A DNA stretch of 53,709 nt from assembly GCA_002354655.1 (NCBI GenBank), contig DELY01000023.1, positions 1-53,709 on the forward strand. The letters are read 5' to 3'. The number at the start of each line of letters is the position of its first letter. Position 1 is the stretch's first letter. A model generated the notes under the pieces. It did no database searches. It worked only from the letters and a program-made list of their open reading frames with translations, and had not been told where the DNA came from. The stretch comes from Pseudomonas sp. UBA2684. Lineage in GTDB: Bacteria; Pseudomonadota; Gammaproteobacteria; Pseudomonadales; Pseudomonadaceae. The position numbers and the translations under genes are program-made. Shown in pieces: positions 36,506 to 45,764 of this stretch.

Positions 36506-37249
36506 TCAGCCTTCAGCGGCTTCAGCGGCCGGGGCTTCTTCGACGAACTCGTCGGTGCCGCCGCCAGCGTTGCTGCGACCACGCACTACAGCGTCAGCCA
36601 TGGCACCCATGTACAACTGGATGGCGCGGATGGCGTCGTCGTTGCCTGGGATGATGTAGTCAACGCCTTCCGGGCTGCTGTTGGTATCGACAATGCCGAT
36701 AACCGGGATGCCCAGCTTGTTGGCTTCGGTGATGGCAATGCGCTCGTGATCAACGTCGATCACGAACAGTGCGTCCGGCAGGCCGCCCATGTCCTTGATA
36801 CCACCCAGGCTGCGATCCAGTTTTTCCAGATCACGGGTGCGCATCAGGGCTTCTTTCTTGGTCAGCTTGGTGAACGTACCGTCCTGGGACTGGGTTTCCA
36901 GATCACGCAGACGCTTAATCGAAGCACGGATGGTTTTGTAGTTAGTCAGCATGCCGCCCAACCAGCGATGATCGACGAACGGGGAGTTGCAGCGAGCTGC
37001 TTCTTCACGAACGATCTTGCCAGCGGAACGCTTGGTGCCAACGAACAGGATCTTGTTTTTGCCCGAAGCCAGTTTCTCAACGAAGGACAGTGCCTCGTTG
37101 AACATCGGCAGGGTTTTTTCAAGGTTGATGATGTGGATCTTGTTACGCGCGCCGAAAATGTATTTGCCCATTTTCGGGTTCCAGTAACGGGTCTGGTGAC
37201 CGAAGTGCACACCGGCCTTCAGCATATCGCGCATGTTGACTTGGGACAT
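36506..37249 (-). CDS. rpsB: 30S ribosomal protein S2
   Basis: Small-subunit ribosomal protein, 247 aa. Recognised by [44 protein letters not shown], and the second signature [33 protein letters not shown] (about 158-190). The acidic C-terminal tail [11 protein letters not shown] is typical of Pseudomonas. The ATG at 37249 has AAGGAA upstream; the longer frame is leader sequence. It is divergent from map. Confidence 0.99.
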   Translation of the reverse strand: MSQVNMRDMLKAGVHFGHQTRYWNPKMGKYIFGARNKIHIINLEKTLPMFNEALSFVEKLASGKNKILFVGTKRSAGKIVREEAARCNSPFVDHRWLGGMLTNYKTIRASIKRLRDLETQSQDGTFTKLTKKEALMRTRDLEKLDRSLGGIKDMGGLPDALFVIDVDHERIAITEANKLGIPVIGIVDTNSSPEGVDYIIPGNDDAIRAIQLYMGAMADAVVRGRSNAGGGTDEFVEEAPAAEAAEG

Positions 37250-37554
37250 GATAGTTCCTTGATAAGTCGGGTTAGGCCTCCACGCATCCCAATTTCCAAC
37301 CCTTGCGGGCACCCAGGAAACTGTGTCGATACGTGTGTGGGTTTAAGCTTCCGGGCAGACTGCCCCGTAAAGCGGCGCGTTTTATACCATAAAGGCGAAC
37401 CAGAAGCTACACGCGGCATGCGTTCGCTCTTGCCTGGCCACCGCCGCGAGGCACTTCGCCTGAGTCGTTGCGCGTGCCGCCTGTAACCGCCTTCTCTGTT
37501 AGAATCTCGACTTTCCTTTTTTGCCCTGCGCCAATGAGCGCCGAGAGAGCCCGC
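37250..37554. promoter_or_regulatory. Divergent rpsB / map intergenic region
   Basis: About 305 bases without a gene. On the minus strand TGGTATAAA (37381-37389) is an extended -10 element that would give rpsB a leader of roughly 125 bases; S2 autoregulates its own leader in other bacteria, though I cannot draw a conserved structure here. On the plus strand TGTTAGAAT (37497-37505) is an extended -10 element about 50 bases before map. No clear -35 is seen for either. The middle (37400-37480) is GC-rich and shows nothing else I recognise. Confidence 0.5.
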
Positions 37555-38337
37555 ATGACCGTCACCATCAAGACGCCCGAGGAAATCGAAAAAATGCGCG
37601 TAGCCGGCCGTCTGGCCGCCGACGTGCTGGAAATGATCGGTGAGCACGTCAAGCCTGGCGTGACCACCGAAGAGCTGGATCGCATCTGCCACGACTATAT
37701 CGTCAACGTGCAGCAGGCCATCCCCGCGCCGCTCAACTATAAAGGCTTCCCCAAGTCGATCTGTACCTCGATCAATCACGTGGTCTGCCACGGCATTCCC
37801 AACGAGAAGCCGCTGAAAGAAGGCGATGTGCTGAACATCGACATCACCGTGATCAAGGACGGCTACCACGGCGACACCAGCAAGATGTTCATGGTCGGCA
37901 AGGTGCCGGAATGGGCCGAGCGCCTGGCCGCGATCACCCAAGAATGCATGTACAAGGGCATTCAGCTGGTCAAGCCGGGCACGCGCCTGGGCGATATCGG
38001 CGAAGTGATCCAGAAACACGCCGAAAAGAACGGTTTCTCGGTGGTGCGCGAATACTGCGGTCACGGTATCGGCGCGGTGTTCCACGAAGAGCCGCAGGTG
38101 CTGCATTACGGCCGTGCCGGCACCGGCATGGAACTGAAAGAAGGCATGACCTTCACCATCGAGCCGATGATCAACCAGGGCCGCGCGGAAACCCGCCTGC
38201 TCGGTGACGGCTGGACCGCCATCACCAAGGATCGCAAGCTCTCGGCACAGTGGGAACACACCATCCTGGTGACCGCCGATGGTTATGAAATATTCACCTT
38301 GCGCAGCGACGACACCATCCCGCGCACGTCGGCCTAA
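37555..38337 (+). CDS. map: Methionine aminopeptidase, type I
   Basis: Removes the initiator methionine from nascent proteins. 260 aa. The five metal ligands are D96, D107, H170, E203 and E234; substrate histidine H79 lies in VVCHGIPN. I chose the ATG at 37555 ([14 protein letters not shown]), which matches Pseudomonas homologues and has GAGAG upstream; an in-frame ATG at 37534 would add seven residues. It is divergent from rpsB and followed after 32 bases by glnD. Confidence 0.98.
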   Translation: MTVTIKTPEEIEKMRVAGRLAADVLEMIGEHVKPGVTTEELDRICHDYIVNVQQAIPAPLNYKGFPKSICTSINHVVCHGIPNEKPLKEGDVLNIDITVIKDGYHGDTSKMFMVGKVPEWAERLAAITQECMYKGIQLVKPGTRLGDIGEVIQKHAEKNGFSVVREYCGHGIGAVFHEEPQVLHYGRAGTGMELKEGMTFTIEPMINQGRAETRLLGDGWTAITKDRKLSAQWEHTILVTADGYEIFTLRSDDTIPRTSA

Positions 38338-38369
38338 TCATCGCCGCTCTCTATAAGGAAGGCTGCCGC

Positions 38370-41072
38370 ATGCCGCAGGTAGATCCCGAATTGTTCGACC
38401 GTGGGCAGTTCCAGGCGGAGCTGGCACTCAAGGCGAGCCCTATCGCCGCCTTCAAGAAAGCCATCCGGCGCGCCCATGACGTGCTCGATGCGCGTTTCAA
38501 GGAAGGCCGCGACATACGCCGACTGGTCGAAGATCGTGCCTGGTTCAGCGACCAGATCCTGCGCGAAGCCTGGGATCGCCTGGCCTGGAGCGAAGATGCC
38601 GACATCGCCCTGCTGGCCGTCGGCGGTTATGGCCGGGGCGAATTGCACCCTTATTCGGACATCGACCTGCTGATCCTGCTGGACAACGCCGACCACGAAA
38701 CCTTCCGCGAACCGATCGAGCGCTTCCTCACCCTGCTGTGGGACATCGGCCTGGAAGTCGGCCAGAGCGTGCGTTCGGTCGACGAATGCGCCGAAGAAGC
38801 ACGTGCCGACCTCACCGTGATCACCAACCTGATGGAAAGCCGCACCATCGCCGGCCCCGAGCGCCTGCGCCAGCGCATGCAGGACATCACCAGCACCGAG
38901 CGGATGTGGCCGAGCAAGCACTTCTTCCTGGCCAAGCGCGAAGAACAGCGCACCCGCCACGCCAAGTACAACGACACCGAATACAACCTCGAGCCCAACG
39001 TCAAAGGCTCGCCCGGCGGCCTGCGCGACGTCCAGACCATCCTCTGGGTCGCGCGCCGGCATTTCGCCACGCTGAACCTGCACGCCATGGTCGGCCAGGG
39101 CTTCCTGCTGGAAAGCGAATACGCTCTGCTCGCCTCCAGCCAGGAATTTCTCTGGAAAGTGCGCTACGCCCTGCACATGCTCGCTGGGCGCGCCGAAGAC
39201 CGCCTGCTGTTCGATCACCAGAGCAAAGTCGCCGCCCTGCTCGGCTTCGAGGAAGCCGACACCAAACGCACCATCGAACGCTTCATGCAGAAGTATTACC
39301 GCGTGGTGATGGGCATCGCCGAACTGAGCGACCTGATTACCCAACACTTCGAGGAAGAAATCCTCCGTGCCGGTGAAAACGGCCCGGCCAGCCCGCTGAA
39401 CAGCCGTTTCCAGCTGCGCGACGGCTACATCGAGGTGACCCACCCGAACGTATTCAAGCGCACCCCGTTCGCCATTCTGGAAATCTTCGTGCTGATGGCC
39501 CAGCACCAGGAGATCAAAGGCGTGTGCGCCGACAGCATTCGCCTGTTACGCGACCATCGCCACCTGATCGACGACGATTTTCGCAGCGATATCCGCAACA
39601 CCAGCCTGTTCATCGAGCTGTTCAAAAGCCCGCAAGGTATTCACCGCAACCTGCGCCGGATGAACCGCTACGGCATCCTCGGCCGCTACCTGCCGGAGTT
39701 CGGCCACATCGTCGGGCAGATGCAGCACGACCTGTTCCACATCTACACGGTCGATGCGCACACCCTCAACCTGATCAAGCACCTGCGCAAATTCAAGTGG
39801 CCGGAGCTGGCGGAGAAATTTCCGCTGGCCAGCAAGCTGATCGACAAGCTGCCCAAGCCCGAGCTGATCTACCTGGCCGGCCTCTACCACGACATCGGCA
39901 AGGGTCGCGGCGGCGATCACTCGGAACTCGGCGCGGTGGATGCCGAAGCCTTCTGCGTACGCCACCAACTGCCGGCCTGGGATTCGCGGCTGATCGTCTG
40001 GCTGGTGCAGCACCACCTGGTGATGTCCACCACCGCCCAGCGCAAGGACCTCTCCGACCCGCAGGTGATCCACGACTTCGCCCAGTTCGTCGGCGATCAG
40101 ACGCACCTCGATTACCTCTATGTGCTCACCGTGGCCGACATCAACGCCACCAACCCGAGCCTGTGGAACTCCTGGCGCGCCAGCCTGCTGCGCCAGCTCT
40201 ACACCGAAACCAAGCGCGCCCTGCGCCGCGGCCTGGAAAACCGCCTGGAGCGCGAAGAGCAGATTCGCCTGACCCAGGGCGCGGCCCTGGACATTCTAGT
40301 ACGCGGCGGCACCGACCCGGATGACGCCGAACAGCTCTGGGCACAGCTGGGCGACGACTACTTCCTGCGCCATACCGCCAACGACGTGGCCTGGCACAGC
40401 GAGGCGATCCTCCAGCACCCGAATGACGGCAACCCGCTGGTGTTGATCAAGGAAACCACCCAGCGCGAGTTCGAGGGCGGCACGCAGATTTTCATCTACG
40501 CCCAGGACCAGCACGACTTCTTCGCCGTGACCGTGGCCGCCATGGCCCAGCTCAACCTGAACATTCATGACGCGCGGATTCTCACCTCGACCAGCCAGTT
40601 CACCCTCGACACCTACATCGTGCTGGAAGCCGAAGGTGGCTCGATCGGCGACAACCCGGCACGGATCAAACAGATCCGTCAGGGCCTGATCGACGCGCTG
40701 AAAAACCCCGATGAGTACCCAAGCATCATCCAGCGCCGCGTGCCGCGCCAGCTCAAGCACTTCGCCTTTGCCCCGCAGGTGACCATCCATAACGACGCGC
40801 AACGGCCGGTAACCATCCTCGAGCTGACTGCGCCAGACCGCCCCGGCTTATTGGCGCGGATCGGGCGGATTTTTGTCGACTTCGACCTGTCCCTGCAGAA
40901 CGCCAAGATCGCCACCCTCGGCGAGCGCGTGGAGGACGTGTTCTTCGTCACCGACGCACACAACCAGCCGTTGTCGGACCCAGAGCTGTGCGCACGCCTG
41001 CAGGAAACCATCGTCGCGCAGCTGTCGGACGCCAACGGCGCAACGATCGAACCGAACCGGATCAGTATTTGA
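38370..41072 (+). CDS. glnD: Bifunctional uridylyltransferase / uridylyl-removing enzyme
   Basis: Nitrogen sensor that uridylylates PII (GlnK/GlnB) when glutamine is low and removes UMP when it is high. 900 aa. The N-terminal nucleotidyltransferase motif [17 protein letters not shown] has D97 and D99. The HD hydrolase domain has [13 protein letters not shown] with H507 and D508. Two ACT domains near the C-terminus (about 705-785 and 813-890) bind glutamine. The ribosome site AAGGAAG precedes the ATG. The target PII genes are not in the window. Confidence 0.99.
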   Translation: MPQVDPELFDRGQFQAELALKASPIAAFKKAIRRAHDVLDARFKEGRDIRRLVEDRAWFSDQILREAWDRLAWSEDADIALLAVGGYGRGELHPYSDIDLLILLDNADHETFREPIERFLTLLWDIGLEVGQSVRSVDECAEEARADLTVITNLMESRTIAGPERLRQRMQDITSTERMWPSKHFFLAKREEQRTRHAKYNDTEYNLEPNVKGSPGGLRDVQTILWVARRHFATLNLHAMVGQGFLLESEYALLASSQEFLWKVRYALHMLAGRAEDRLLFDHQSKVAALLGFEEADTKRTIERFMQKYYRVVMGIAELSDLITQHFEEEILRAGENGPASPLNSRFQLRDGYIEVTHPNVFKRTPFAILEIFVLMAQHQEIKGVCADSIRLLRDHRHLIDDDFRSDIRNTSLFIELFKSPQGIHRNLRRMNRYGILGRYLPEFGHIVGQMQHDLFHIYTVDAHTLNLIKHLRKFKWPELAEKFPLASKLIDKLPKPELIYLAGLYHDIGKGRGGDHSELGAVDAEAFCVRHQLPAWDSRLIVWLVQHHLVMSTTAQRKDLSDPQVIHDFAQFVGDQTHLDYLYVLTVADINATNPSLWNSWRASLLRQLYTETKRALRRGLENRLEREEQIRLTQGAALDILVRGGTDPDDAEQLWAQLGDDYFLRHTANDVAWHSEAILQHPNDGNPLVLIKETTQREFEGGTQIFIYAQDQHDFFAVTVAAMAQLNLNIHDARILTSTSQFTLDTYIVLEAEGGSIGDNPARIKQIRQGLIDALKNPDEYPSIIQRRVPRQLKHFAFAPQVTIHNDAQRPVTILELTAPDRPGLLARIGRIFVDFDLSLQNAKIATLGERVEDVFFVTDAHNQPLSDPELCARLQETIVAQLSDANGATIEPNRISI

Positions 41073-41141
41073 TGAAAGCGGCGCGCCATCGGCAAGCAGC
41101 CATGCGCCGCCCGCAGTCGCTTGCAGGACCAGGAAATTGCC

Positions 41142-42338
41142 ATGAATAACGCATTGAACCAGTTGCAGCCCTACCCGTTTGAAAAGCTCCGCGCCTTGCT
41201 TGCCGATGCCCGGCCGAACGCCGAGAAGCAGGCCATCGCCCTGTCGATCGGCGAGCCGAAACACCGCTCGCCGGCCTTTGTCGCCGAAGCGTTGAGCGCC
41301 AATCTGCAGCAATTGGCGGTGTACCCCACCACCCTGGGCATCCCGGCGCTGCGCGAAGCCATCGCCAACTGGTGCGGCCAACGCTTCAACCTGCCCAGCG
41401 GCTGGCTCGACCCGGCGCGCCATGTGCTGCCGGTCAACGGCACCCGCGAGGCGCTGTTCGCCTTCACCCAGGCCGTGGTGCAGCGCGATCAAGGTGGGTT
41501 GGTGGTCAGCCCCAACCCGTTCTACCAGATCTACGAAGGTGCGGCCCTGCTCGCCGGCGCGCAGCCGCACTACCTGCCATGCCTGGAAGAACACGGCTTC
41601 AACCCGGACTTCGACGCGGTCAGCGATGACGTCTGGCAGCGCTGCCAGATTCTCTTCCTCTGCTCGCCCGGCAACCCGACCGGTGCGCTGATCCCGCTGC
41701 CGAGGCTGAAGAAGCTGATCGCCCTGGCCGATAAATTCGACTTCGTCATCGCCGCCGACGAGTGCTACAGCGAGCTGTATTTCGACGAACAGAACCCGCC
41801 GGCCGGCCTGTTGACCGCCTGCGCAGAACTGGGCCGCAGCGATTTTGCACGTTGCGCGGTATTCCACAGCCTGTCCAAGCGCTCCAACCTGCCGGGCCTG
41901 CGGTCCGGCTTCGTCGCCGGCGACGCCGCCATTCTGCAATCTTTTCTGCTGTACCGTACCTACCACGGCTGCGCCATGCCGGTACAAACCCAGCAAGCCA
42001 GCATTGCCGCCTGGAACGACGAAGTGCACGTACGCGCCAACCGCGCGCTGTACCGCGAGAAGTTCGACGCGGTGCTGGCGATTCTCGGTGACGTACTCGA
42101 TGTGCAGCGCCCGGACGGCGGCTTCTACCTCTGGGCGAAAACCCCGATGAACGACGAAACCTTTACCCGCGAGCTGTTCGCCCGCGAGCACGTCACCGTG
42201 GTGCCCGGCTCGTACCTGTCGCGCGACGTCGACGGCAACAACCCCGGCGCCGGCCGCGTGCGCATGGCCCTGGTCGCCCCGCTGGCCGAATGCGTCGAAG
42301 CCGCCGAGCGTATCCGCGCCTTTGTGAAGGGTCTGTAA
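41142..42338 (+). CDS. dapC: Succinyldiaminopimelate transaminase
   Basis: PLP-dependent class I/II aminotransferase of the succinylase branch of lysine/diaminopimelate synthesis. 398 aa. The PLP lysine is K246 in FHSLSKRSNLPGLRSGF; NPTGA and the DECYSELYF block fit the fold. The ATG at 41142 has AGGAA upstream; a TTG seven codons earlier is unlikely. The specific substrate is inferred from family and from dapD two genes on and dapE in the same window. Confidence 0.94.
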   Translation: MNNALNQLQPYPFEKLRALLADARPNAEKQAIALSIGEPKHRSPAFVAEALSANLQQLAVYPTTLGIPALREAIANWCGQRFNLPSGWLDPARHVLPVNGTREALFAFTQAVVQRDQGGLVVSPNPFYQIYEGAALLAGAQPHYLPCLEEHGFNPDFDAVSDDVWQRCQILFLCSPGNPTGALIPLPRLKKLIALADKFDFVIAADECYSELYFDEQNPPAGLLTACAELGRSDFARCAVFHSLSKRSNLPGLRSGFVAGDAAILQSFLLYRTYHGCAMPVQTQQASIAAWNDEVHVRANRALYREKFDAVLAILGDVLDVQRPDGGFYLWAKTPMNDETFTRELFAREHVTVVPGSYLSRDVDGNNPGAGRVRMALVAPLAECVEAAERIRAFVKGL

Positions 42339-42340
42339 CC

Positions 42341-42688
42341 ATGAGCAAAACCCTGTTTGGCATCAAAGCCTGCGACACCATGAAAAAAGCCCGCACCTGG
42401 CTCGACGAGCACGGCGTAAGCTACGCCTTTCATGATTACAAAGCCGTCGGCATCGACCGTGGCAACCTGGAAAAGTGGTGCAACGAACACGGCTGGGACA
42501 CCGTCCTCAACCGCGCCGGCACCACCTTCCGCAAGCTGGACGAGGCGCAGAAAAGCAACCTCGACCAGCACAAGGCGATCGAACTGATGCTCGCCCAACC
42601 GTCGATGATCAAGCGCCCAGTGCTGGATCTCGGCGACAAGACCCTGATTGGCTTCAAGCCCGAGCGCTATGCCGCTGAACTGGCCTGA
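42341..42688 (+). CDS. ArsC/Spx-family thioredoxin-fold protein (YffB-like)
   Basis: 115-aa protein of the arsenate-reductase-like family. The N-terminal motif GIKACDTMKKARTWLDEHG has a single active-site cysteine, C11, followed by two residues, Met and Lys, as in YffB rather than the CX5R of true arsenate reductases. VLNRAGTTFRKL and MIKRPVLDLGDKTLIGFKPE are the conserved later blocks. Arsenate reduction is doubtful; a glutathione-dependent thiol role has been suggested for YffB. It starts 2 bases after dapC. An ArsC-like gene close to dapD is common in gamma-proteobacteria. Confidence 0.9.
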   Translation: MSKTLFGIKACDTMKKARTWLDEHGVSYAFHDYKAVGIDRGNLEKWCNEHGWDTVLNRAGTTFRKLDEAQKSNLDQHKAIELMLAQPSMIKRPVLDLGDKTLIGFKPERYAAELA

Positions 42689-42727
42689 ACAATCCACCTT
42701 TATTGAATTCGCGTTAAGGAAAGCAAG

Positions 42728-43762
42728 ATGACCACTACCCTCTTCAGCCTGGCCTTCGGCGTTGGCACCCAGAACCGCCAGAACACCTGGCTGGAAGTGT
42801 TCTACGCCCAGCCGCTGCTCAACCCGGCCAGCGAACTGGTCGCCAAAGTGACAGAAAAGCTCGGTTATCAAGGCGGTAACCAGGCCATAACCATCAGCAA
42901 CAGCCAGGCCGGCGACCTCGCCGAAGCCTTGAAGGGTATCGACGCCGCCCAGGCCGCGCTGCTCACCCGCCTGGCAGAAAGCCACAAGCCACTGGTCGCC
43001 ACCTTCCTCGCCGAAGACAGCGCTCTGACCAGCACGCCCGAGGCCTACCTCAAGCTGCACCTGCTGTCGCACCGTCTGGTCAAGCCGCATGGCCTGAACC
43101 TGACCGGCATCTTCCCGCTGCTGCCAAACGTGGCCTGGACCAGCCAGGGCGCGGTCGATCTCGCCGAGCTGGCCGAACGCCAGCTGGAAGCGCGCCTGAA
43201 AGGCGAGTTGCTGGAAGTCTTCTCGGTGGACAAGTTCCCGAAAATGACCGACTACGTAGTGCCCGCCGGCGTGCGTATCGCCGACAGCGCGCGCATCCGC
43301 CTGGGCGCCTACGTGGGTGAAGGCACCACGGTGATGCACGAAGGCTTCGTCAACTTCAACGCCGGCACTGCCGGCCCGGGCATGATCGAAGGCCGCGTGT
43401 CCGCCGGGGTATTCGTCGGCAAGGGCTCGGACCTGGGCGGCGGCTGCTCGACCATGGGCACCCTCTCCGGCGGCGGCAATATCGTGATTTCCGTGGGCGA
43501 AGGCTGCCTGATCGGCGCCAATGCCGGCATCGGCATCCCGCTGGGCGACCGCAACACCGTGGAGTCCGGCCTGTACATCACCGCCGGCACCAAAGTGGCG
43601 CTGCTGGATGCCGACAACCAACTGGTCAAGGTGCTCAAGGCTCGCGAACTGGCCGGCCAGCCGGACCTGCTGTTCCGCCGCAACTCGCAGACCGGCGCCG
43701 TGGAATGCAAGACCCACAAGTCGGCCATCGAGCTCAACGAAGCCCTGCACGCGCATAATTGA
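42728..43762 (+). CDS. dapD: 2,3,4,5-tetrahydropyridine-2,6-dicarboxylate N-succinyltransferase
   Basis: Commits tetrahydrodipicolinate to the succinylase route of diaminopimelate and lysine synthesis. 344 aa, the long actinobacterial/pseudomonad type with an extended N-terminal domain. The left-handed beta-helix region is at about 175-300 (GVRIADSARIRLGAYVGEGT; GMIEGRVSAGVFVGKGSDLGGG). AAGGAA precedes the ATG. The stop codon TGA ends at the first base of a palindromic repeat element. Confidence 0.98.
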   Translation: MTTTLFSLAFGVGTQNRQNTWLEVFYAQPLLNPASELVAKVTEKLGYQGGNQAITISNSQAGDLAEALKGIDAAQAALLTRLAESHKPLVATFLAEDSALTSTPEAYLKLHLLSHRLVKPHGLNLTGIFPLLPNVAWTSQGAVDLAELAERQLEARLKGELLEVFSVDKFPKMTDYVVPAGVRIADSARIRLGAYVGEGTTVMHEGFVNFNAGTAGPGMIEGRVSAGVFVGKGSDLGGGCSTMGTLSGGGNIVISVGEGCLIGANAGIGIPLGDRNTVESGLYITAGTKVALLDADNQLVKVLKARELAGQPDLLFRRNSQTGAVECKTHKSAIELNEALHAHN

Positions 43763-43972
43763 AAAGTTGGTTTAAAGCTGCTGCGCTCGGCTATGCGGCG
43801 TTGAACTCAAGCTCGGTCGCGAGTCCGATAAAAATGCTCATGTACATTCGTACACTCCGCTTTTGACTCGCTTCGCTCGCCCTGCGGGCCAGCCTGCGGC
43901 TGTTACTGCGCTGCGTTGCGCTTGAGTTCGCCTTGCCTAGCCTTCGCTTGCGATGCTTTAAAAACAACTTTT
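43762..43972. mobile_element. MITE-like palindromic element after dapD
   Basis: About 211 bases bounded by long imperfect inverted repeats. The ends are AAAAGTTGGTTTAAAGC (43762-43778) and its near complement GCTTTAAAAACAACTTTT (43955-43972). The arms continue to GAACTCAAGC (43803-43812) and GCTTGAGTTC (43920-43929), so each is about 50 bases. A second, inner palindrome has CGAGTC near 43820 and GACTCG at 43865-43870, with GTACATTCGTAC at its centre. No transposase or open frame of note. No clear target duplication. The left end coincides with the dapD stop codon. Confidence 0.7.
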
Positions 43973-43985
43973 GGGCAGCAGTTTT

Positions 43986-44053
43986 GTAGGATGGGTTGAG
44001 CACCGCGATACCCATCGAGCCCATTATGGGTATCGCAGCGCTCAACCCATTCC
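43986..44053. repeat. REP-like hairpin pair (REPIN type) upstream of csdA
   Basis: GTAG at 43986 is followed by two hairpins in inverted orientation: GATGGGT/ACCCATC (43990-43996 and 44010-44016) and ATGGGT/ACCCAT (44026-44031 and 44045-44050). The two halves are near-perfect reverse complements over about 27 bases. A GTAG head before a stem is typical of REP sequences handled by RAYT transposases; that link is inference. It ends 20 bases before the csdA start, where no Shine-Dalgarno sequence is visible. Confidence 0.7.
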
Positions 44054-44073
44054 ACGGTCTCGACAGCTCTCCC

Positions 44074-45279
44074 ATGCCTATCCATTCCCCCTGGCGCGCC
44101 GACTTCCCTGGCATCCTGGCCCTCGAAGCCGAAGGTCAGACCTACCTGGACAGCGCCGCCACCGCGCAAAAACCGCAAGCGATGCTCGATGCGCTGCTCG
44201 GCTACTACGCCGGCGGTGCGGCCAATGTGCATCGCGCCCAGCATGTCCCGGGCGAACGCGCCACCCGCGCCTTCGAACAGACCCGCGATCAGCTCGCACA
44301 ATGGCTGAATGCCGCCGACTCGGCGCACATCCTGTTCACCCGCGGCGCCACCGAGGCTTTCAACCTGCTGGCCTACGCACTGGAATCGGAGTTTCAGGCC
44401 GGTGACGAGATCGTCATCAGCGCCCTGGAGCACCACGCCAACCTGCTGCCTTGGCAGCAACTGGCGCAACGCCGCCAGCTCAACCTGGTGGTCTTGCCCC
44501 TCGACGGCGCGGGCCTTATCGACCTGGCTCAAGCCGCTCAACTGATCGGCCCACGCACCCGCCTGCTCGCCGTCAGCCAGCTGTCCAATGTGCTCGGTTG
44601 CTGGCAGCCGCTCGGCGAATTGCTGGCCCTGGGCAAAGCCCACGGCGCCCTGAGCGTGGTCGACGGCGCCCAGGGCGTGGTGCATGACCGCCACGACGTG
44701 CAGGCACTGGGCTGCGACTTCTACGTGTTTTCCAGCCACAAACTCTATGGACCGGATGGAGTGGGTGTGCTGTACGGCCGCAAAGCCGCGCTGCAACGCC
44801 TCAAGCACTGGCAGTTTGGCGGCGAAATGGTGCAGCAGGCCGACTACCACAGCGCAACCTTTCGCGGCGCACCCCTGGGATTCGAAGCGGGCACTCCGCC
44901 AGTTGCCGGGGTCATTGCCCTCGGCGCCGCCTTGGCATATCTGAGCGGGCTGGACCACGCCGCCGTCGCCCGCCACGAAGCGGCCTTGCACGCCGAGCTG
45001 CTGGCCGGCCTCAACGCACGCCCCGGCATTCGCCTGCTGGGCCTGCCGCAGGTGGCGCTGGTCAGCTTTATCGTCGACGACGTGCACAACGCCGACCTCG
45101 CGCACCTGCTCACCGAACAGGGTATCGCCGTGCGCGCCGGCCATCATTGCGCCATGCCGCTGCTGAACAGCCTCGGCCTGTCTGGGGCGATTCGCGTGTC
45201 ACTGGGGCTGTACAACGATGGCGAAGACCTGCAGCGTTTTTTCACGGCCCTGGACAAGGCCCTGGAGTTGTTGCGATGA
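44074..45279 (+). CDS. csdA: Cysteine desulfurase CsdA
   Basis: Class V aminotransferase fold, PLP-dependent; takes sulfur from cysteine as a persulfide and passes it to CsdE. 401 aa. PLP lysine K223 is in FSSHKLYGPDG and the persulfide cysteine C359 in RAGHHCAMP. TYLDSAATAQKP marks the N-terminus. The ATG at 44074 (MPIHSPWRADFP) fits homologues but has no recognisable ribosome site, because a REP-like repeat lies just upstream; longer starts run into that repeat. It overlaps csdE by 4 bases. Together with tcdA it probably supplies the cyclic t6A modification pathway. Confidence 0.95.
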   Translation: MPIHSPWRADFPGILALEAEGQTYLDSAATAQKPQAMLDALLGYYAGGAANVHRAQHVPGERATRAFEQTRDQLAQWLNAADSAHILFTRGATEAFNLLAYALESEFQAGDEIVISALEHHANLLPWQQLAQRRQLNLVVLPLDGAGLIDLAQAAQLIGPRTRLLAVSQLSNVLGCWQPLGELLALGKAHGALSVVDGAQGVVHDRHDVQALGCDFYVFSSHKLYGPDGVGVLYGRKAALQRLKHWQFGGEMVQQADYHSATFRGAPLGFEAGTPPVAGVIALGAALAYLSGLDHAAVARHEAALHAELLAGLNARPGIRLLGLPQVALVSFIVDDVHNADLAHLLTEQGIAVRAGHHCAMPLLNSLGLSGAIRVSLGLYNDGEDLQRFFTALDKALELLR

Positions 45280-45686
45280 GCCTGCCCGCCCCGGCTCAGG
45301 AGGCGCTGCACGCCTTCACCGACTGTGCCAGCTGGGAACAACGCGCCCGCCTGCTGATGCAGTGGGGCGAACGCCTGGCCCCGCTGAGCGAGGACGAGCG
45401 CGGCGAAGCCCAGCGCGTGCATGGCTGCGAGAGTCAGGTATGGCTGGTTGCCGACGTGCAAGATGACCGCTGGCAATTTCGCGCGGCCAGCGATGCCCGG
45501 CTGCTACGCGGTTTGCTGGCGCTGCTACTGGCGCGGGTCGACGGCCTGACGGCGGCTGAACTGCTGGAGGTCGACCTGCACGACTGGTTCAGCCAACTCG
45601 GCCTGACCCGACAACTCTCTCCCTCACGCAGCAATGGCTTGAATGCGGTGTTGCAGCGCATGCGCGAGCTGGCGGATAACGCGTAG
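45276..45686 (+). CDS. csdE: CsdE/SufE-type sulfur acceptor
   Basis: SufE-fold protein of 136 aa that accepts persulfide sulfur from CsdA. The acceptor cysteine is C51 in RVHGCESQVWL, the family signature. The ATG overlaps the csdA stop (ATGA), with GGAG upstream, so the two are translationally coupled. The TAG stop codon is part of the GTAG head of a REP-like repeat. Confidence 0.95.
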   Translation: MSLPAPAQEALHAFTDCASWEQRARLLMQWGERLAPLSEDERGEAQRVHGCESQVWLVADVQDDRWQFRAASDARLLRGLLALLLARVDGLTAAELLEVDLHDWFSQLGLTRQLSPSRSNGLNAVLQRMRELADNA

Positions 45687-45757
45687 GGCGGACATGCCGC
45701 AGCGCGGCTTGTCCGCCGCAAAGCTCGGTGGACAAGGCTTCGCCATCTCCACCCTAT
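45683..45757. repeat. REP-like hairpin pair (REPIN type) after csdE
   Basis: GTAG (45683-45686, containing the csdE stop) leads into a stem GGCGGACA/TGTCCGCC (45687-45694 and 45710-45717). A second stem GGTGGACA/TCTCCACC (45727-45734 and 45746-45753) follows in inverted orientation and is closed by CTAT. Read backwards the second half begins ATAGGGTGGA, matching the GTAGGGTGGA fragment at the right edge of the window. It fills the gap between the convergent csdE and tcdA genes and may also act as a terminator. Confidence 0.7.
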
Positions 45758-45764
45758 GGGCTGC

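Noticed and set aside
40848-42191. 447-codon frame opposite dapC and the glnD end
   Set aside because: Spans two well-supported genes on the other strand and has no homology signal.
43791-44114. Small frames (about 107 and 414 codons) reading out of the 43762-43972 element on the minus strand
   Set aside because: They consist of repeat DNA or of csdA antisense; no ribosome site or homology.
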